Positions 1 through 8,710 of a DNA stretch of 23,858 nt are shown piece by piece. Location: positions 1 through 23,858 of the forward strand of contig PWPP01000131.1 of NCBI GenBank assembly GCA_003558625.1, read 5' to 3'. Origin of the DNA: Syntrophomonas sp. Lineage in GTDB: Bacteria > Bacillota > Syntrophomonadia > Syntrophomonadales > Syntrophomonadaceae. The position numbers and the translations under genes are program-made. A model generated the notes under the pieces. The model made no database searches and was not told the DNA's origin. It worked only from the letters and a program-made list of their open reading frames with translations. Position 1 is the first letter of the stretch; each line of letters begins with the position of its first letter.

Positions 1-25
1 AAAATTCTCAGCAGGGGGATTAGCA

Positions 26-3000
26 TTGTTTTTAAAAACACTTGAGGCACGGGGTTTTAAATCCTTCGCCGATAAGACCGAAATCAATTTCAAACCGGGC
101 ATCAATATCATTGTGGGTCCAAATGGCTGTGGCAAAAGTAATATTGTAGATGCTATACGATGGGTTTTAGGTGAGGGCAACATAAGAAATCTTAGAGGAC
201 AGAAAAACGAAGACGTTATTTTTAATGGTAGTGATCAGAAAAAAGCTTTGGGAATGGCCAGCGTGAATCTGACATTGGATAATAACCAGCGGTGCCTGGG
301 ATTGGATTATGGGGAAATCATGATCGGAAGAAGAACCCATCGTTCAGGGGAAAGTGAGTTTTTTTTAAACAAAACCCGGGTGCGGTTAAAGGAAATAAAC
401 CACCTGTTTGCCGGGACCGGTTTAGGTAAAAAAGGGTATGCTATTATAGGTCAGGGCGAATTAGATTTGGTTTTAAGCAGCCAGGGATTTGAAAAAAGAA
501 TGATGTTGGAGGAAGCCGCAGGCATTATTAAATACCGCCTGCAAAGAGAAGAAGTTTTAAAGCGGATTGAAACTATCGGAAGCGATATTTTGCCTCTGGA
601 AGAACAATTAAATCAATTCCGGCACCGGACGGCCGAAATGCAAAAAAAAGCCGAAAAGGCTAAGGAACACGAAAAATTAACAGCGGAATGTAAGCATATG
701 GAAAAGAAGCTAACACTTCATTTTATCCAGAAAAGCCTTGAAGAGGTAGAAGATAAAAAAGTATTTCTGCAGCAGTTGAAGAATCGCACCAACAGTTTGA
801 AGCATCAACTTACTGAATGGAGCAAACAGGAAAACCAAAAAAAGCAGGAATTAGATAATAGAATCTCGCAATTTCAACGCTTAAGAGAAGACCAGGTACG
901 TTTACAATCCCAACAAGTGGTTTTGGAAAGTCGGATGCAGTTAGCAGAAGAAAAAATGAAAAATCTTGAGGATAAAATCAGCATTGCAGAAAAAGATGTT
1001 AATAAATACAGAACGAATATCCGCAAAGTTATATTGGATTTAAATGAAACCAAGGATGATTACCAGCAGGAAAGAAAGAAATATATGCAAAAACTGAGTG
1101 AATATTTTTATTTAGAGCGATATTGTGCCCGGATGGAAACGAAATTAGAAAACGGTGCCGGTGTCTTCAAACTTGAAAAAGAAGCGTTTTTTAAGAGAGC
1201 TGCTGAAGAGTCCGGTTTAGTTAATGAAATGAATGCTATAGAGAAAGAATCATTTAAAACCAGAGAAAAGGGCATCAGGCTGGTCAGCCAAATACAGGCG
1301 ATAAAAAACAACTGGAAATCTAAAGAGGGATCTCTTGCAAGCATGAAAAGCAAAACAGATGATTTAGACATACAGAAAAAGCAGATTCAGTCTTATATAT
1401 CCGGCCTTGAAGAGCAGAAGCTGCATGCAAATGAAGCCAAGAAAACGTTGGACCATGAAATGCATAATGTTAGAACCAGCTACAATAAAGCCAAAAATCA
1501 ATACCTGGAAACAGCTTATATGAAGGATAACTGGGTGGGTTTTTCTCCAGGGGTAAAAGCAATTATGAAAGGTTTCAAGGACGGCAGGATCGATGGAATT
1601 ATTGGGGTTATGGCAGAAATTATAGATGTTCCCCGGGGGCTGGAATTGGCCATAGAGGCTTCAGCCGGGCGTGGGTTGGAGAACCTCCTGTCAGTAAGCA
1701 GCGATACTGCGGAGAAAGCCATTGCATATCTAAAACAAAACCGCTATGGACGTGCAACCTTTTTACCCCTGGACATATTAAAGCCGATGCCCTTTAACTA
1801 TGAATTAGAAAAGGAATTGAAAGCCATTAAAGGGAGCATTGGTTTTGCGGTGAAGCTGGTGAATTACCCCCTTGAATATCATAAAGCGGTGGAATATCTT
1901 CTGGCCCGGATTTTTGTGGTGGATAATATAGAAGCGGGACTAAGAATTTTTAGAAAGGGAAAATTTAATCTGCGCCTGGTTAGCCTGGAAGGTGATTTAA
2001 TCAATACTTCCGGCGCTATTACCGGAGGGTCATCTAATTCCGGGCACAAGGGAGTTCTGCAAGTTAGAGCCTTGGCCCGGGACCTGCAGCAGGAACAAAA
2101 TAACTTGCAGCTTCTTTTAGAAGAAAAAGAAGAAGAACTGCAGGCATTCATACAAGAAATCAGTCTGTCGGACCAAAAAATTACCCGGCAAAAAACCGAT
2201 TTAATGGATTGCAACATAAGATTGGATTTATTGCAAAATGATATAAAGCAGCATCATTTGGAAATCGCTAACTTGAAACAAGAAGAAAAAAATCTGCACT
2301 GTCAACAGCTGGAATTAAGGCACTACATAAGCGGAGCAGAAGAAAGATACAATTGCTTAAACCAAAAACTTAAAGTGTTCAAGGAGCAAAATCAATTAAT
2401 AAACCAGGATTTAGAAAGGAAAAAAAGGGATCTGGCAGTCACAGAAAGGGAATTAGATATCAATAGAGAACGCCTAATTGCCAGCCAAGACCAGTTAGAT
2501 ATGAAAGAAAAAGAATTGAATAAGATCGCTGACAATATAGCCAGATATAAAGAAGTATATTTTTCATATGATCAGACTTTACATAACAGCAGAGAACACA
2601 GCATGCAATCCCAGAAGCAAAGAATAGAGCTTCAAAAGGATCTAGTTCAATTAAGGCATGAAGCAGGCATGGTAGAGGAGCAAATCCGGGGGACTGAGCA
2701 TCATATGGAAGCCCTGGAGCAGGATATATCTGAGACTAAGATGATTCTGGATAAGATGCAGGGAGAAATACAACGCATAAAACTAAAAATCAGGCAAGAA
2801 GAAGATCAAACCATCAAGATGGAAGTAAAAATTGACCGCAGCGAAGCAGAAGTAGAGACATTAATCCTTCAAGGAAAAGAAAAATACCATTGGGATGACA
2901 ATGAATTGGCTACGGCAAATTTGAATAAAAAAGAATTAAATTTGCTACAAGAGAGGATAGAGTATTTTACATGTAGAATTGATGAGTTAGGTTTTGTTGA

Positions 3001-3604
3001 TCCTAGCGTTATTCGAGAATATGACGAACTTAATCAGCGTTATCAATTTTTACAACAGCAGTTCGATGATGTTATTCATGCCAAACAGAAACTCCTTAAA
3101 CTTCTGAGAGAGAATGAAAAAATAATGTTGCAGGAATTTGAAGAAAATTTTACCCGCACCAATGACAATTTTAGCAAAATCTTTAAACATATTTTTGATG
3201 GTGGTGAAGCAAAGTTAGAGTTGGAAACCTTACCAGATCGCCTGGACGGAGGAATTAATATTATGGTTAAGATGCCGGGCAAAAGAAAGCAGCCGTTATA
3301 TTTATTGTCGGGTGGGGAAAGGGCTTTAACTTGCATTGTTTTTATTTTTGCCCTGCTGAATCTAAAACCGGTTCCATTTTGTGTACTGGATGAAATTGAT
3401 GCTTCCCTGGATGAGAGTAATCTTATGAAATTTGCTGGCTATTTGCGTAACATATCAGCCAATACGCAATTTATTATAGTAACTCATCGTAATTCAATCA
3501 TTAGTATAGGAGATTGCATTTATGGTGTGACCATGGCAGAAGAAGGCAGCTCTTCTATTCTGTCACTAGACATTAATCACAAAAATCGCTTTTTGGCAGG
3601 ATAA
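26..3604 (+). CDS. smc: Chromosome segregation ATPase SMC
   Basis: SMC is the ATPase core of bacterial condensin; it compacts and segregates chromosomes together with ScpA and ScpB. The 1192-residue protein has the usual family length and layout. An N-terminal ATPase half carries Walker A GPNGCGKS at residues 31-38. A long coiled coil follows, then a globular hinge at about 506-675 ending in a GAITGGS loop, the return coiled coil, and a C-terminal half with ABC signature LSGGE (1094-1098) and Walker B with D1122/E1123. The start is a TTG at 26, preceded by a GGGGG ribosome site at 13-17. It opens MFLKTLEARGFKSFADKTEI, which is how SMC proteins normally begin, so no residues seem missing. ftsY follows after 27 bp, the common Firmicute order. 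No anomaly seen. Confidence 0.98.
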   Translation: MFLKTLEARGFKSFADKTEINFKPGINIIVGPNGCGKSNIVDAIRWVLGEGNIRNLRGQKNEDVIFNGSDQKKALGMASVNLTLDNNQRCLGLDYGEIMIGRRTHRSGESEFFLNKTRVRLKEINHLFAGTGLGKKGYAIIGQGELDLVLSSQGFEKRMMLEEAAGIIKYRLQREEVLKRIETIGSDILPLEEQLNQFRHRTAEMQKKAEKAKEHEKLTAECKHMEKKLTLHFIQKSLEEVEDKKVFLQQLKNRTNSLKHQLTEWSKQENQKKQELDNRISQFQRLREDQVRLQSQQVVLESRMQLAEEKMKNLEDKISIAEKDVNKYRTNIRKVILDLNETKDDYQQERKKYMQKLSEYFYLERYCARMETKLENGAGVFKLEKEAFFKRAAEESGLVNEMNAIEKESFKTREKGIRLVSQIQAIKNNWKSKEGSLASMKSKTDDLDIQKKQIQSYISGLEEQKLHANEAKKTLDHEMHNVRTSYNKAKNQYLETAYMKDNWVGFSPGVKAIMKGFKDGRIDGIIGVMAEIIDVPRGLELAIEASAGRGLENLLSVSSDTAEKAIAYLKQNRYGRATFLPLDILKPMPFNYELEKELKAIKGSIGFAVKLVNYPLEYHKAVEYLLARIFVVDNIEAGLRIFRKGKFNLRLVSLEGDLINTSGAITGGSSNSGHKGVLQVRALARDLQQEQNNLQLLLEEKEEELQAFIQEISLSDQKITRQKTDLMDCNIRLDLLQNDIKQHHLEIANLKQEEKNLHCQQLELRHYISGAEERYNCLNQKLKVFKEQNQLINQDLERKKRDLAVTERELDINRERLIASQDQLDMKEKELNKIADNIARYKEVYFSYDQTLHNSREHSMQSQKQRIELQKDLVQLRHEAGMVEEQIRGTEHHMEALEQDISETKMILDKMQGEIQRIKLKIRQEEDQTIKMEVKIDRSEAEVETLILQGKEKYHWDDNELATANLNKKELNLLQERIEYFTCRIDELGFVDPSVIREYDELNQRYQFLQQQFDDVIHAKQKLLKLLRENEKIMLQEFEENFTRTNDNFSKIFKHIFDGGEAKLELETLPDRLDGGINIMVKMPGKRKQPLYLLSGGERALTCIVFIFALLNLKPVPFCVLDEIDASLDESNLMKFAGYLRNISANTQFIIVTHRNSIISIGDCIYGVTMAEEGSSSILSLDINHKNRFLAG

Positions 3605-3631
3605 TTATAAACAGAAAAAAGGATGGGATAA

Positions 3632-4750
3632 ATGGCTTTATTTGACAATTTATTCAGAAAAAAAAACAGGCTCCAAAAAGAGGTTGATGATCAGGTTGAT
3701 GAAACAGCCCCGAAATCGCTGGAAAAAGCATTAGATGTTATGGATGATGTGATTGATGATACAGCCAAAGAGGTTGAGGTATTAACGGAAGAGAGCTCAC
3801 AAAGCGAGCAGGAAGAAATCAAGGCAACAACGAAAGAAGGCTTATTTGCCCGGTTTAAAAAGGGACTCAGTAAAACCCGGGAGAACTTAAGCGGGAAAAT
3901 AGAAAATCTGATAAAAAACACAAAAAAAATTGATGATGATTTTTATGAAGAGCTGGAAGAGATTTTGATCCAGGGCGATGTCGGAGCAAAAACAGCCTTT
4001 GAACTGGTAGAAAACCTCAGAGCTGAGGTGCGAAAAAATAAAATAAAAGATGCAGACCAGATTATGGGTATAGTTAGAGATGCAATCAAAGAGATTTTGT
4101 TGGTAAAAAGTGATCCCTTAGTACTTAAGGAGAACACATTAAATGTGATTATGGTTGTGGGGGTAAACGGAACCGGGAAAACGACCTCAATTGCCAAATT
4201 AGCCTATCGTTTTAAAAAGGAAAACAAAAAAGTTATTTTAGCAGCAGGAGATACCTTTAGAGCCGCAGCCATTGACCAGTTGCAGGTATGGGCAGACCGG
4301 GTCGGGGTAGAATTGGTTAAACACAAGGAAGGATCGGATCCCGGTGCAGTCGTTTATGATTCCATCCAGGCGGCCAAAGCCCGCAAAGCAGATGTTTTAA
4401 TTATTGATACCGCCGGGCGATTACAAAACAAAGTGAATTTAATGAAAGAAATAAGTAAAGTGCGTCATGTTATTTCTAAGGAAGTGCCGGAAACAGAACA
4501 AGAGGTTCTGCTGGTGCTTGATGCTACTACAGGTCAGAACGCCATAAGCCAGGCAAAAATATTTCTTGAAGCAACCGGGGTTACCGGGATTATTTTAACC
4601 AAGCTTGATGGTACTGCCAAAGGTGGTATCATTATTGCCATTTCCAGGGAACTGGATATACCGGTTAAACTAGTGGGAATGGGTGAACAAATCGAAGATT
4701 TACGTGATTTTTCAGCAGATATATTTGCTGCGGCATTATTTGAGAGTTAA
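3632..4750 (+). CDS. ftsY: Signal recognition particle receptor FtsY
   Basis: FtsY is the SRP receptor GTPase that docks ribosome-nascent chain complexes at the membrane for co-translational insertion. It is 372 residues long. An acidic, charged N-terminal A region of roughly 75 residues precedes the helical N domain. The GTPase domain follows: P-loop GVNGTGKT at 177-184, then DTFRAAA, DTAGR and TKLDGTAKGG motifs. The ATG lies just after an AGGATGGG ribosome site. It sits 27 bp behind smc and is probably cotranscribed with it. The ffh/ylxM genes that often follow ftsY in Firmicutes are absent; methylthio-nucleoside genes follow instead after 13 bp. Confidence 0.98.
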   Translation: MALFDNLFRKKNRLQKEVDDQVDETAPKSLEKALDVMDDVIDDTAKEVEVLTEESSQSEQEEIKATTKEGLFARFKKGLSKTRENLSGKIENLIKNTKKIDDDFYEELEEILIQGDVGAKTAFELVENLRAEVRKNKIKDADQIMGIVRDAIKEILLVKSDPLVLKENTLNVIMVVGVNGTGKTTSIAKLAYRFKKENKKVILAAGDTFRAAAIDQLQVWADRVGVELVKHKEGSDPGAVVYDSIQAAKARKADVLIIDTAGRLQNKVNLMKEISKVRHVISKEVPETEQEVLLVLDATTGQNAISQAKIFLEATGVTGIILTKLDGTAKGGIIIAISRELDIPVKLVGMGEQIEDLRDFSADIFAAALFES

Positions 4751-4755
4751 GGGGG
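4749..4755 (+). promoter_or_regulatory. Ribosome binding site fixing the phosphorylase start
   Basis: AAGGGGG overlaps the ftsY stop codon and lies 8 bp before the ATG at 4764. An in-frame opening extends upstream to 4683, but it lies inside ftsY and would add a tail not expected in this family. The 4764 start is therefore preferred. Confidence 0.8.
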
Positions 4756-4763
4756 CCAAATGT

Positions 4764-5555
4764 ATGGTTAATATTGCGATTATTGGCGGCACGGGAGTAT
4801 ATAATCCCAAAATGCTGGATAATGTTCAGGAAATCATTCAGCCAACAGAATATGGTGAAGTAAAAGTCATGATCGGTGATTTTGAAGGAACCGGGGTCGC
4901 ATTTATCCCCCGGCATGGCATGGGCCACAGCTTGCCTCCGCATTTGATTAATTACCGGGCGAATATCATGGCTCTGAACCAGCTGGGGGTTCAAAATATT
5001 CTTGCTACGGCGGCTGTGGGGTCATTAAATTATGAATTTAAACCTGGTCATATAGTCCTGGCTAATCAATTTATTGATTTTACCAAGTCGAGAAACAGTA
5101 CGTTCTATGATGGTGGTGAAAAAGGGGTTATCCATTGTGATATGACGGTACCTTATTGCTCAGAATTACGGGAAGTATTGGAAAAGACAGGCAGTCAAAT
5201 TGATATACCGGTTTATAACGGAGGCACATATGTTTGTACCGAGGGACCGCGTTTTGAAACGGCTGCTGAAATAGATATGTTTAAGGCAGTGGGAGGACAT
5301 TTAGTAGGAATGACCAGTGTGCCTGAAGTTTGTCTGGCCCGGGAACTGGGAATGTGTTATGCCAATATTTCCATCATAACCAATTTTGCCGCCGGGATTT
5401 CTCCTCATCGGTTGACCCACAGTGAAGTAGTAGAAATAATGAAGCAAAAGATAAGTGATATCCGAATACTCATGATACAGAGCCTCAAGCATATAACAGA
5501 AAATAAAGAGTGTGATTGCAATAAAATTTTAGAAGAAACCGGGGTTAATACATGA
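4764..5555 (+). CDS. mtnP: MTAP-family nucleoside phosphorylase, likely 6-oxopurine (methylthioinosine) type
   Basis: This trimeric-type phosphorylase splits a 5'-methylthio-nucleoside with phosphate to a free base and 5-methylthioribose-1-phosphate. It has 263 residues from the ATG at 4764. Visible family motifs are IIGGTGVY at the N terminus, PRHG, a YVCTEGPRFET block and GMTSVPEV. The base-pocket segment reads T206-N207-F208-A209-A210-G211. Adenine-specific MTA phosphorylases have TD-x-D here (Asp220 and Asp222 in the human enzyme). Asn/Ala at these places is known from 6-oxopurine enzymes such as methylthioinosine phosphorylase. Orthology to mtnP is clear; substrate preference for methylthioinosine (or inosine/guanosine) over MTA is inferred. 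The stop overlaps the mtnA start (ATGA), so translation is coupled. The deaminase at 7260-8549 would supply the 6-oxo substrate. Confidence 0.9.
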   Translation: MVNIAIIGGTGVYNPKMLDNVQEIIQPTEYGEVKVMIGDFEGTGVAFIPRHGMGHSLPPHLINYRANIMALNQLGVQNILATAAVGSLNYEFKPGHIVLANQFIDFTKSRNSTFYDGGEKGVIHCDMTVPYCSELREVLEKTGSQIDIPVYNGGTYVCTEGPRFETAAEIDMFKAVGGHLVGMTSVPEVCLARELGMCYANISIITNFAAGISPHRLTHSEVVEIMKQKISDIRILMIQSLKHITENKECDCNKILEETGVNT

Positions 5556-6589
5556 TCAAACCCATTTTTAAAGACCAAAACGATGTTTATATATTGGACC
5601 AGACTTTACTGCCGGATAAGGTTCATTATCAAAAATGCAGCCAGGCTAAAGATTTAGTCAAAGCTATTAAGGAACTTCAGGTGCGGGGAGCGCCATTGAT
5701 CGGTATTGCCGCGGCCTTTGGTATTACTTTAGCTATAAAGGAGTTTCAGGGTGAACCTGCTGAGATTAAGCCGTATTTCTATCAGCAAAAAGATTGTTTT
5801 GCCAATACCAGGCCTACTGCAGTGAATTTATGCTGGGCTTTGCAAAGAATGGAAAAAGTTTTTTTGGAATCAATTAACCAGGGTCAGGAAAGCATAGTCA
5901 AAATAATGGAGCAGGAAGCCGAAAATATGTTAAGGGAAGACATTGAAAAAAACAAAACTATGGGAGAATTGGGCCAGGAATTAATCCAGAAACCTTCCAG
6001 CATCATGACTATCTGTAATGCTGGAACGTTAGCTACTTGTGGTTATGGCACTGCTTTGGGCGTAATCCGCTCGGCTTTCAAAAGAAATAAGATTAAAAAA
6101 GTCTGGGTTACAGAAACCAGACCGGTATTACAGGGAGCCAGACTAACCGTTTGGGAACTTATGCAGGATAATATTCCGGTTACTTTAATAACGGATAACA
6201 TGGCGGCTTATGTTATGAAAAAAGGACTGGTTGATTGCGTTATAGTCGGAGCTGATCGCATAGCTGCTAATGGAGATACCGCTAATAAAATAGGTACCTA
6301 TGCCCTTGCCTTAGCAGCCAAAGCTCATAATATACCATTTTTTGTAGCAGCTCCCATTTCAACCTTTGATCCCGGGATTGCTACCGGGGATGATATTCCC
6401 ATAGAAGAAAGAGACTGCGTGGAAGTTAGAAAAATTAAAGGGATTAATATCACTCATCCGGAAGTTGAAGTTTTTAATCCGGCTTTCGATATTACACCCC
6501 ATGAATTTATAGATGCAATTATATGTGAAAAAGGCATTATCATCCCTCCTTTACAGGAGGGTATAAATGCAATGTTGTCAAGGGGGTAG
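5552..6589 (+). CDS. mtnA: S-methyl-5-thioribose-1-phosphate isomerase
   Basis: MtnA converts the aldose methylthioribose-1-phosphate to the ketose methylthioribulose-1-phosphate. The protein has 345 residues, normal for the eIF2B-like family. Motifs seen are RGAPLIGIAAAFG, CNAGTLATCGYG with Cys155, TETRPVLQGARLT, and GADRIAANGD with Asp235. Cys155 and Asp235 correspond to the catalytic Cys160/Asp240 pair of the Bacillus subtilis enzyme, as I recall it, with a constant offset of five. The start overlaps the phosphorylase stop by 4 bp, and the aldolase follows after 5 bp. A paralogous role as ribose-1,5-bisphosphate isomerase is less likely given these neighbours. Confidence 0.95.
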   Translation: MIKPIFKDQNDVYILDQTLLPDKVHYQKCSQAKDLVKAIKELQVRGAPLIGIAAAFGITLAIKEFQGEPAEIKPYFYQQKDCFANTRPTAVNLCWALQRMEKVFLESINQGQESIVKIMEQEAENMLREDIEKNKTMGELGQELIQKPSSIMTICNAGTLATCGYGTALGVIRSAFKRNKIKKVWVTETRPVLQGARLTVWELMQDNIPVTLITDNMAAYVMKKGLVDCVIVGADRIAANGDTANKIGTYALALAAKAHNIPFFVAAPISTFDPGIATGDDIPIEERDCVEVRKIKGINITHPEVEVFNPAFDITPHEFIDAIICEKGIIIPPLQEGINAMLSRG

Positions 6590-6594
6590 AAATA

Positions 6595-7239
6595 ATGCTT
6601 ACATACGAAAAAGAAAGAAAAGACTTATTGGCTGCTTCCATGGAGATTCTGAACAGCAATATGGTTATGGGAACCTGGGGGAATATCAGCTGCCGGGTGG
6701 AAGAAAAGATGATGCTAATTACTCCCAGCGGCATGGATTACAGGACTTTAACCCCCGCTGATATGGTCCTGCTTGACTTTAACCTGCAAGTAATGGAAGG
6801 TCATTTAAGACCTTCCATAGAAAGCTCCCTGCACAGGAATATATATCAGAAGCGGGAAAGAGTTAAGGCCATTGTTCATGTCCATAGTAATTTTGCCAGT
6901 GTCTATGCGGTGGCGGGAAAAACCATCCCCGTTATTCTGGAAGAAACTGCTCAGGTAATAGGACACCCTATAGAAGTTGCTCCTTACGCCCATTGTGGGA
7001 CCCAGGAGCTAGCCACCGTTGTGGCCGAAAACCTGGGCCGAAAAAGAGCTATTCTATTGGCCAACCATGGACTTGTCGGAGTGGGAAGAAATTTGGCTGA
7101 TGCCATGAGGGTTTGTTATATTGCTGAAAAAACGGCAATGATTGCATTTTGGGCTTCGCAGTTGGGGTCTGTCAATATCCTAAGCCCACACCAAATTAAG
7201 GAGCTTCAGGGGGCTCTAAAAGATTATGGACAAAAATAA
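6595..7239 (+). CDS. Class II aldolase (AraD/FucA family), likely methylthioribulose-1-phosphate aldolase
   Basis: This 214-residue zinc-dependent class II aldolase-fold protein carries GTWGNIS (26-32), TPSGMDY (43-49), the catalytic glutamate in PSIES (E76), metal ligands H95 and H97 in HVHS, and H158 in ANHGLVG. The residues match E. coli fuculose-1-phosphate aldolase (E73, H92, H94, H155) with a constant +3 shift. Its position right after mtnA points to methylthioribulose-1-phosphate as substrate. Two outcomes are possible: retro-aldol cleavage to DHAP and methylthioacetaldehyde (DHAP-shunt aldolase), or dehydration as in MtnB. No other universal methionine-salvage enzymes (MtnW/X or MtnC/D) are nearby, and the dioxygenase step needs oxygen, so cleavage is favoured. 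Start ATG follows AGGGGGT; the gene is cotranscribed with mtnA. Confidence 0.88.
   Translation: MLTYEKERKDLLAASMEILNSNMVMGTWGNISCRVEEKMMLITPSGMDYRTLTPADMVLLDFNLQVMEGHLRPSIESSLHRNIYQKRERVKAIVHVHSNFASVYAVAGKTIPVILEETAQVIGHPIEVAPYAHCGTQELATVVAENLGRKRAILLANHGLVGVGRNLADAMRVCYIAEKTAMIAFWASQLGSVNILSPHQIKELQGALKDYGQK
6793..6818 (+). repeat. Perfect 10-bp inverted repeat inside the aldolase gene
   Basis: ATGGAAGGTC and GACCTTCCAT are separated by the 6-base loop ATTTAA. The hairpin lies in codons just before the catalytic Glu76. No T-run follows, so it is not a terminator. Confidence 0.7.
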
Positions 7240-7259
7240 ACCATTCAAGGGGGGGGAAG

Positions 7260-8549
7260 ATGAATTTATTAATCCAAGATATACCAATTATTCCGGTTAC
7301 CGAGCCGGGATTGATAATCAAAAAGGGTTATATAGTGGTTGAGGGAGACAAGATTACTGATATCGGAAATGGAACAGCTCCGGACGGAAATTATGACTAT
7401 GTGATAAGGGGTAACAACCGCCTTGCGATTCCCGGGATGGTTAATACCCACACCCACGCAGCCATGACTTTATTGAGAGGTTATGCCGATGACATGCCGT
7501 TAATGGAATGGCTGGAGCAAAAAATATGGCCTCTGGAGGCCAAACTGAGGGCGGACGATATTTTTTGGGGTACGAAGCTGGCTCTTATTGAGATGATCAA
7601 GTCTGGAACCACTGCTTTTGCCGATATGTATTTTGCCATGGGCAAAGTCGCCCAAGCGGTAGAAGAAGCCGGCATAAGAGGGGTTTTAGCCCGGGGAATG
7701 ATTGGTGTAGGACCTGAAAATGATAAAGCTTTTCAGGAAACGGTGCAGTTATTTGAAAATTGGCATCAAAAGGCCGCGGGCAGGATAACCATTATGTTAG
7801 GACCTCATGCTCCTTATACTTGTCCCCCGGAATATATGAAACGAGTGGAAAAATTGGCAGCGGATTTGAGGATCGGAATCCAGGTGCATGTTGCCGAGAC
7901 CAGGGCTGAGGTAGATGACATAAATAAGATGTATGGTAAAACCCCGGTTGAATACTTGGAAGACCTGGGGCTTTTTAATCATCGTGTGATTGCTTCCCAC
8001 TGTGTCTATCTGACTCCCGCAGATATTATGACTTTAAAGAAATATGATGTCGGGGTAGCCCACAACCCGGAAAGTAATATGAAACTAGCCAGCGGCATTG
8101 CGCCGGTTCCTGCAATGCTTAATGCAGGTATAACAGTAGGTATTGGCACCGATGGAGCCTCTAGCAATAATAATTTGGATATGATTCAAGAAATGAGATC
8201 CTGTTCATTACTTCATAAAGTAAATTCCATGGATCCGACAGTGATTCCCGCATATCAAGCTCTGGAAATGGCAACCAAAATGGGGGCTAAAGTATTAGGG
8301 TTAGAACATGAGACCGGACAGTTAAAGCCGGGTTTTAAAGCAGACATTGTCTTATTGCGCCTGGATGGAGCCCACATGTGTCCCTCCCACGATTATCTGG
8401 CTAACCTGGTTTATGCGGCCCAGGCTTCGGATGTGGATACGGTCATTGTCAATGGGAAAATCATCATGGAAAATAAGATCATCACCACCCTGGATGAAAC
8501 AGAAGTGTTACATCAATGTCGAAAAATAGCCCGCCGGTTGGTTTCCTAA
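7260..8549 (+). CDS. mtaD: 5-methylthioadenosine/S-adenosylhomocysteine deaminase (amidohydrolase)
   Basis: This metal-dependent amidohydrolase would deaminate the adenine ring of MTA and/or SAH to the inosine analogue. At 429 residues it matches the MTA/SAH deaminase group. Metal and catalytic residues are visible: H64 and H66 in NTHTHAAMT, H210 with E213 in VHVAET, H247 in SHCVYL, and D298 in GTDGASSNNN. The N-terminal and C-terminal stretches form the usual beta-sandwich. A very strong GGGGGGG ribosome site precedes the ATG, 20 bp after the aldolase. Its placement beside an apparently 6-oxopurine-specific phosphorylase suggests it feeds that enzyme. Recycling SAH, or acting on related adenosines, remains possible because this family is broad. 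Confidence 0.93.
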   Translation: MNLLIQDIPIIPVTEPGLIIKKGYIVVEGDKITDIGNGTAPDGNYDYVIRGNNRLAIPGMVNTHTHAAMTLLRGYADDMPLMEWLEQKIWPLEAKLRADDIFWGTKLALIEMIKSGTTAFADMYFAMGKVAQAVEEAGIRGVLARGMIGVGPENDKAFQETVQLFENWHQKAAGRITIMLGPHAPYTCPPEYMKRVEKLAADLRIGIQVHVAETRAEVDDINKMYGKTPVEYLEDLGLFNHRVIASHCVYLTPADIMTLKKYDVGVAHNPESNMKLASGIAPVPAMLNAGITVGIGTDGASSNNNLDMIQEMRSCSLLHKVNSMDPTVIPAYQALEMATKMGAKVLGLEHETGQLKPGFKADIVLLRLDGAHMCPSHDYLANLVYAAQASDVDTVIVNGKIIMENKIITTLDETEVLHQCRKIARRLVS

Positions 8550-8710
8550 CAGCAACCTTTTCGTTCCGCTTTTTATTGATACCTGGTATGCTTTTTGCCG
8601 GGGCAGGCTAAAATGATAGATTGTTAGAGATTCCCGGGGGGGAACCAAGCAGGCAGCAAGATAGCTGTTGGACCAGGGACAAGTAAGCGCTATCCCGACC
8701 GCAATGGCAA

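Noticed and set aside
4683..4763. N-terminal extension of the phosphorylase into ftsY
   Set aside because: It lies within the ftsY coding region in another frame, lacks a ribosome site, and the family begins at the ATG at 4764.
6544..6761. Hairpin CCCTCC/GGAGGG followed by an ATG at 6567 opening a 64-codon frame
   Set aside because: The GGAGGG and ATG look like a start signal, but the frame is out of register with both mtnA and the aldolase and mostly overlaps the aldolase. The product has no sensible composition.
8550..8667. Possible terminator or tRNA remnant after mtaD (TTCCC/GGGAA around 8630-8645)
   Set aside because: The inverted repeat is short and G-rich with no T-run, and no cloverleaf can be drawn around it.
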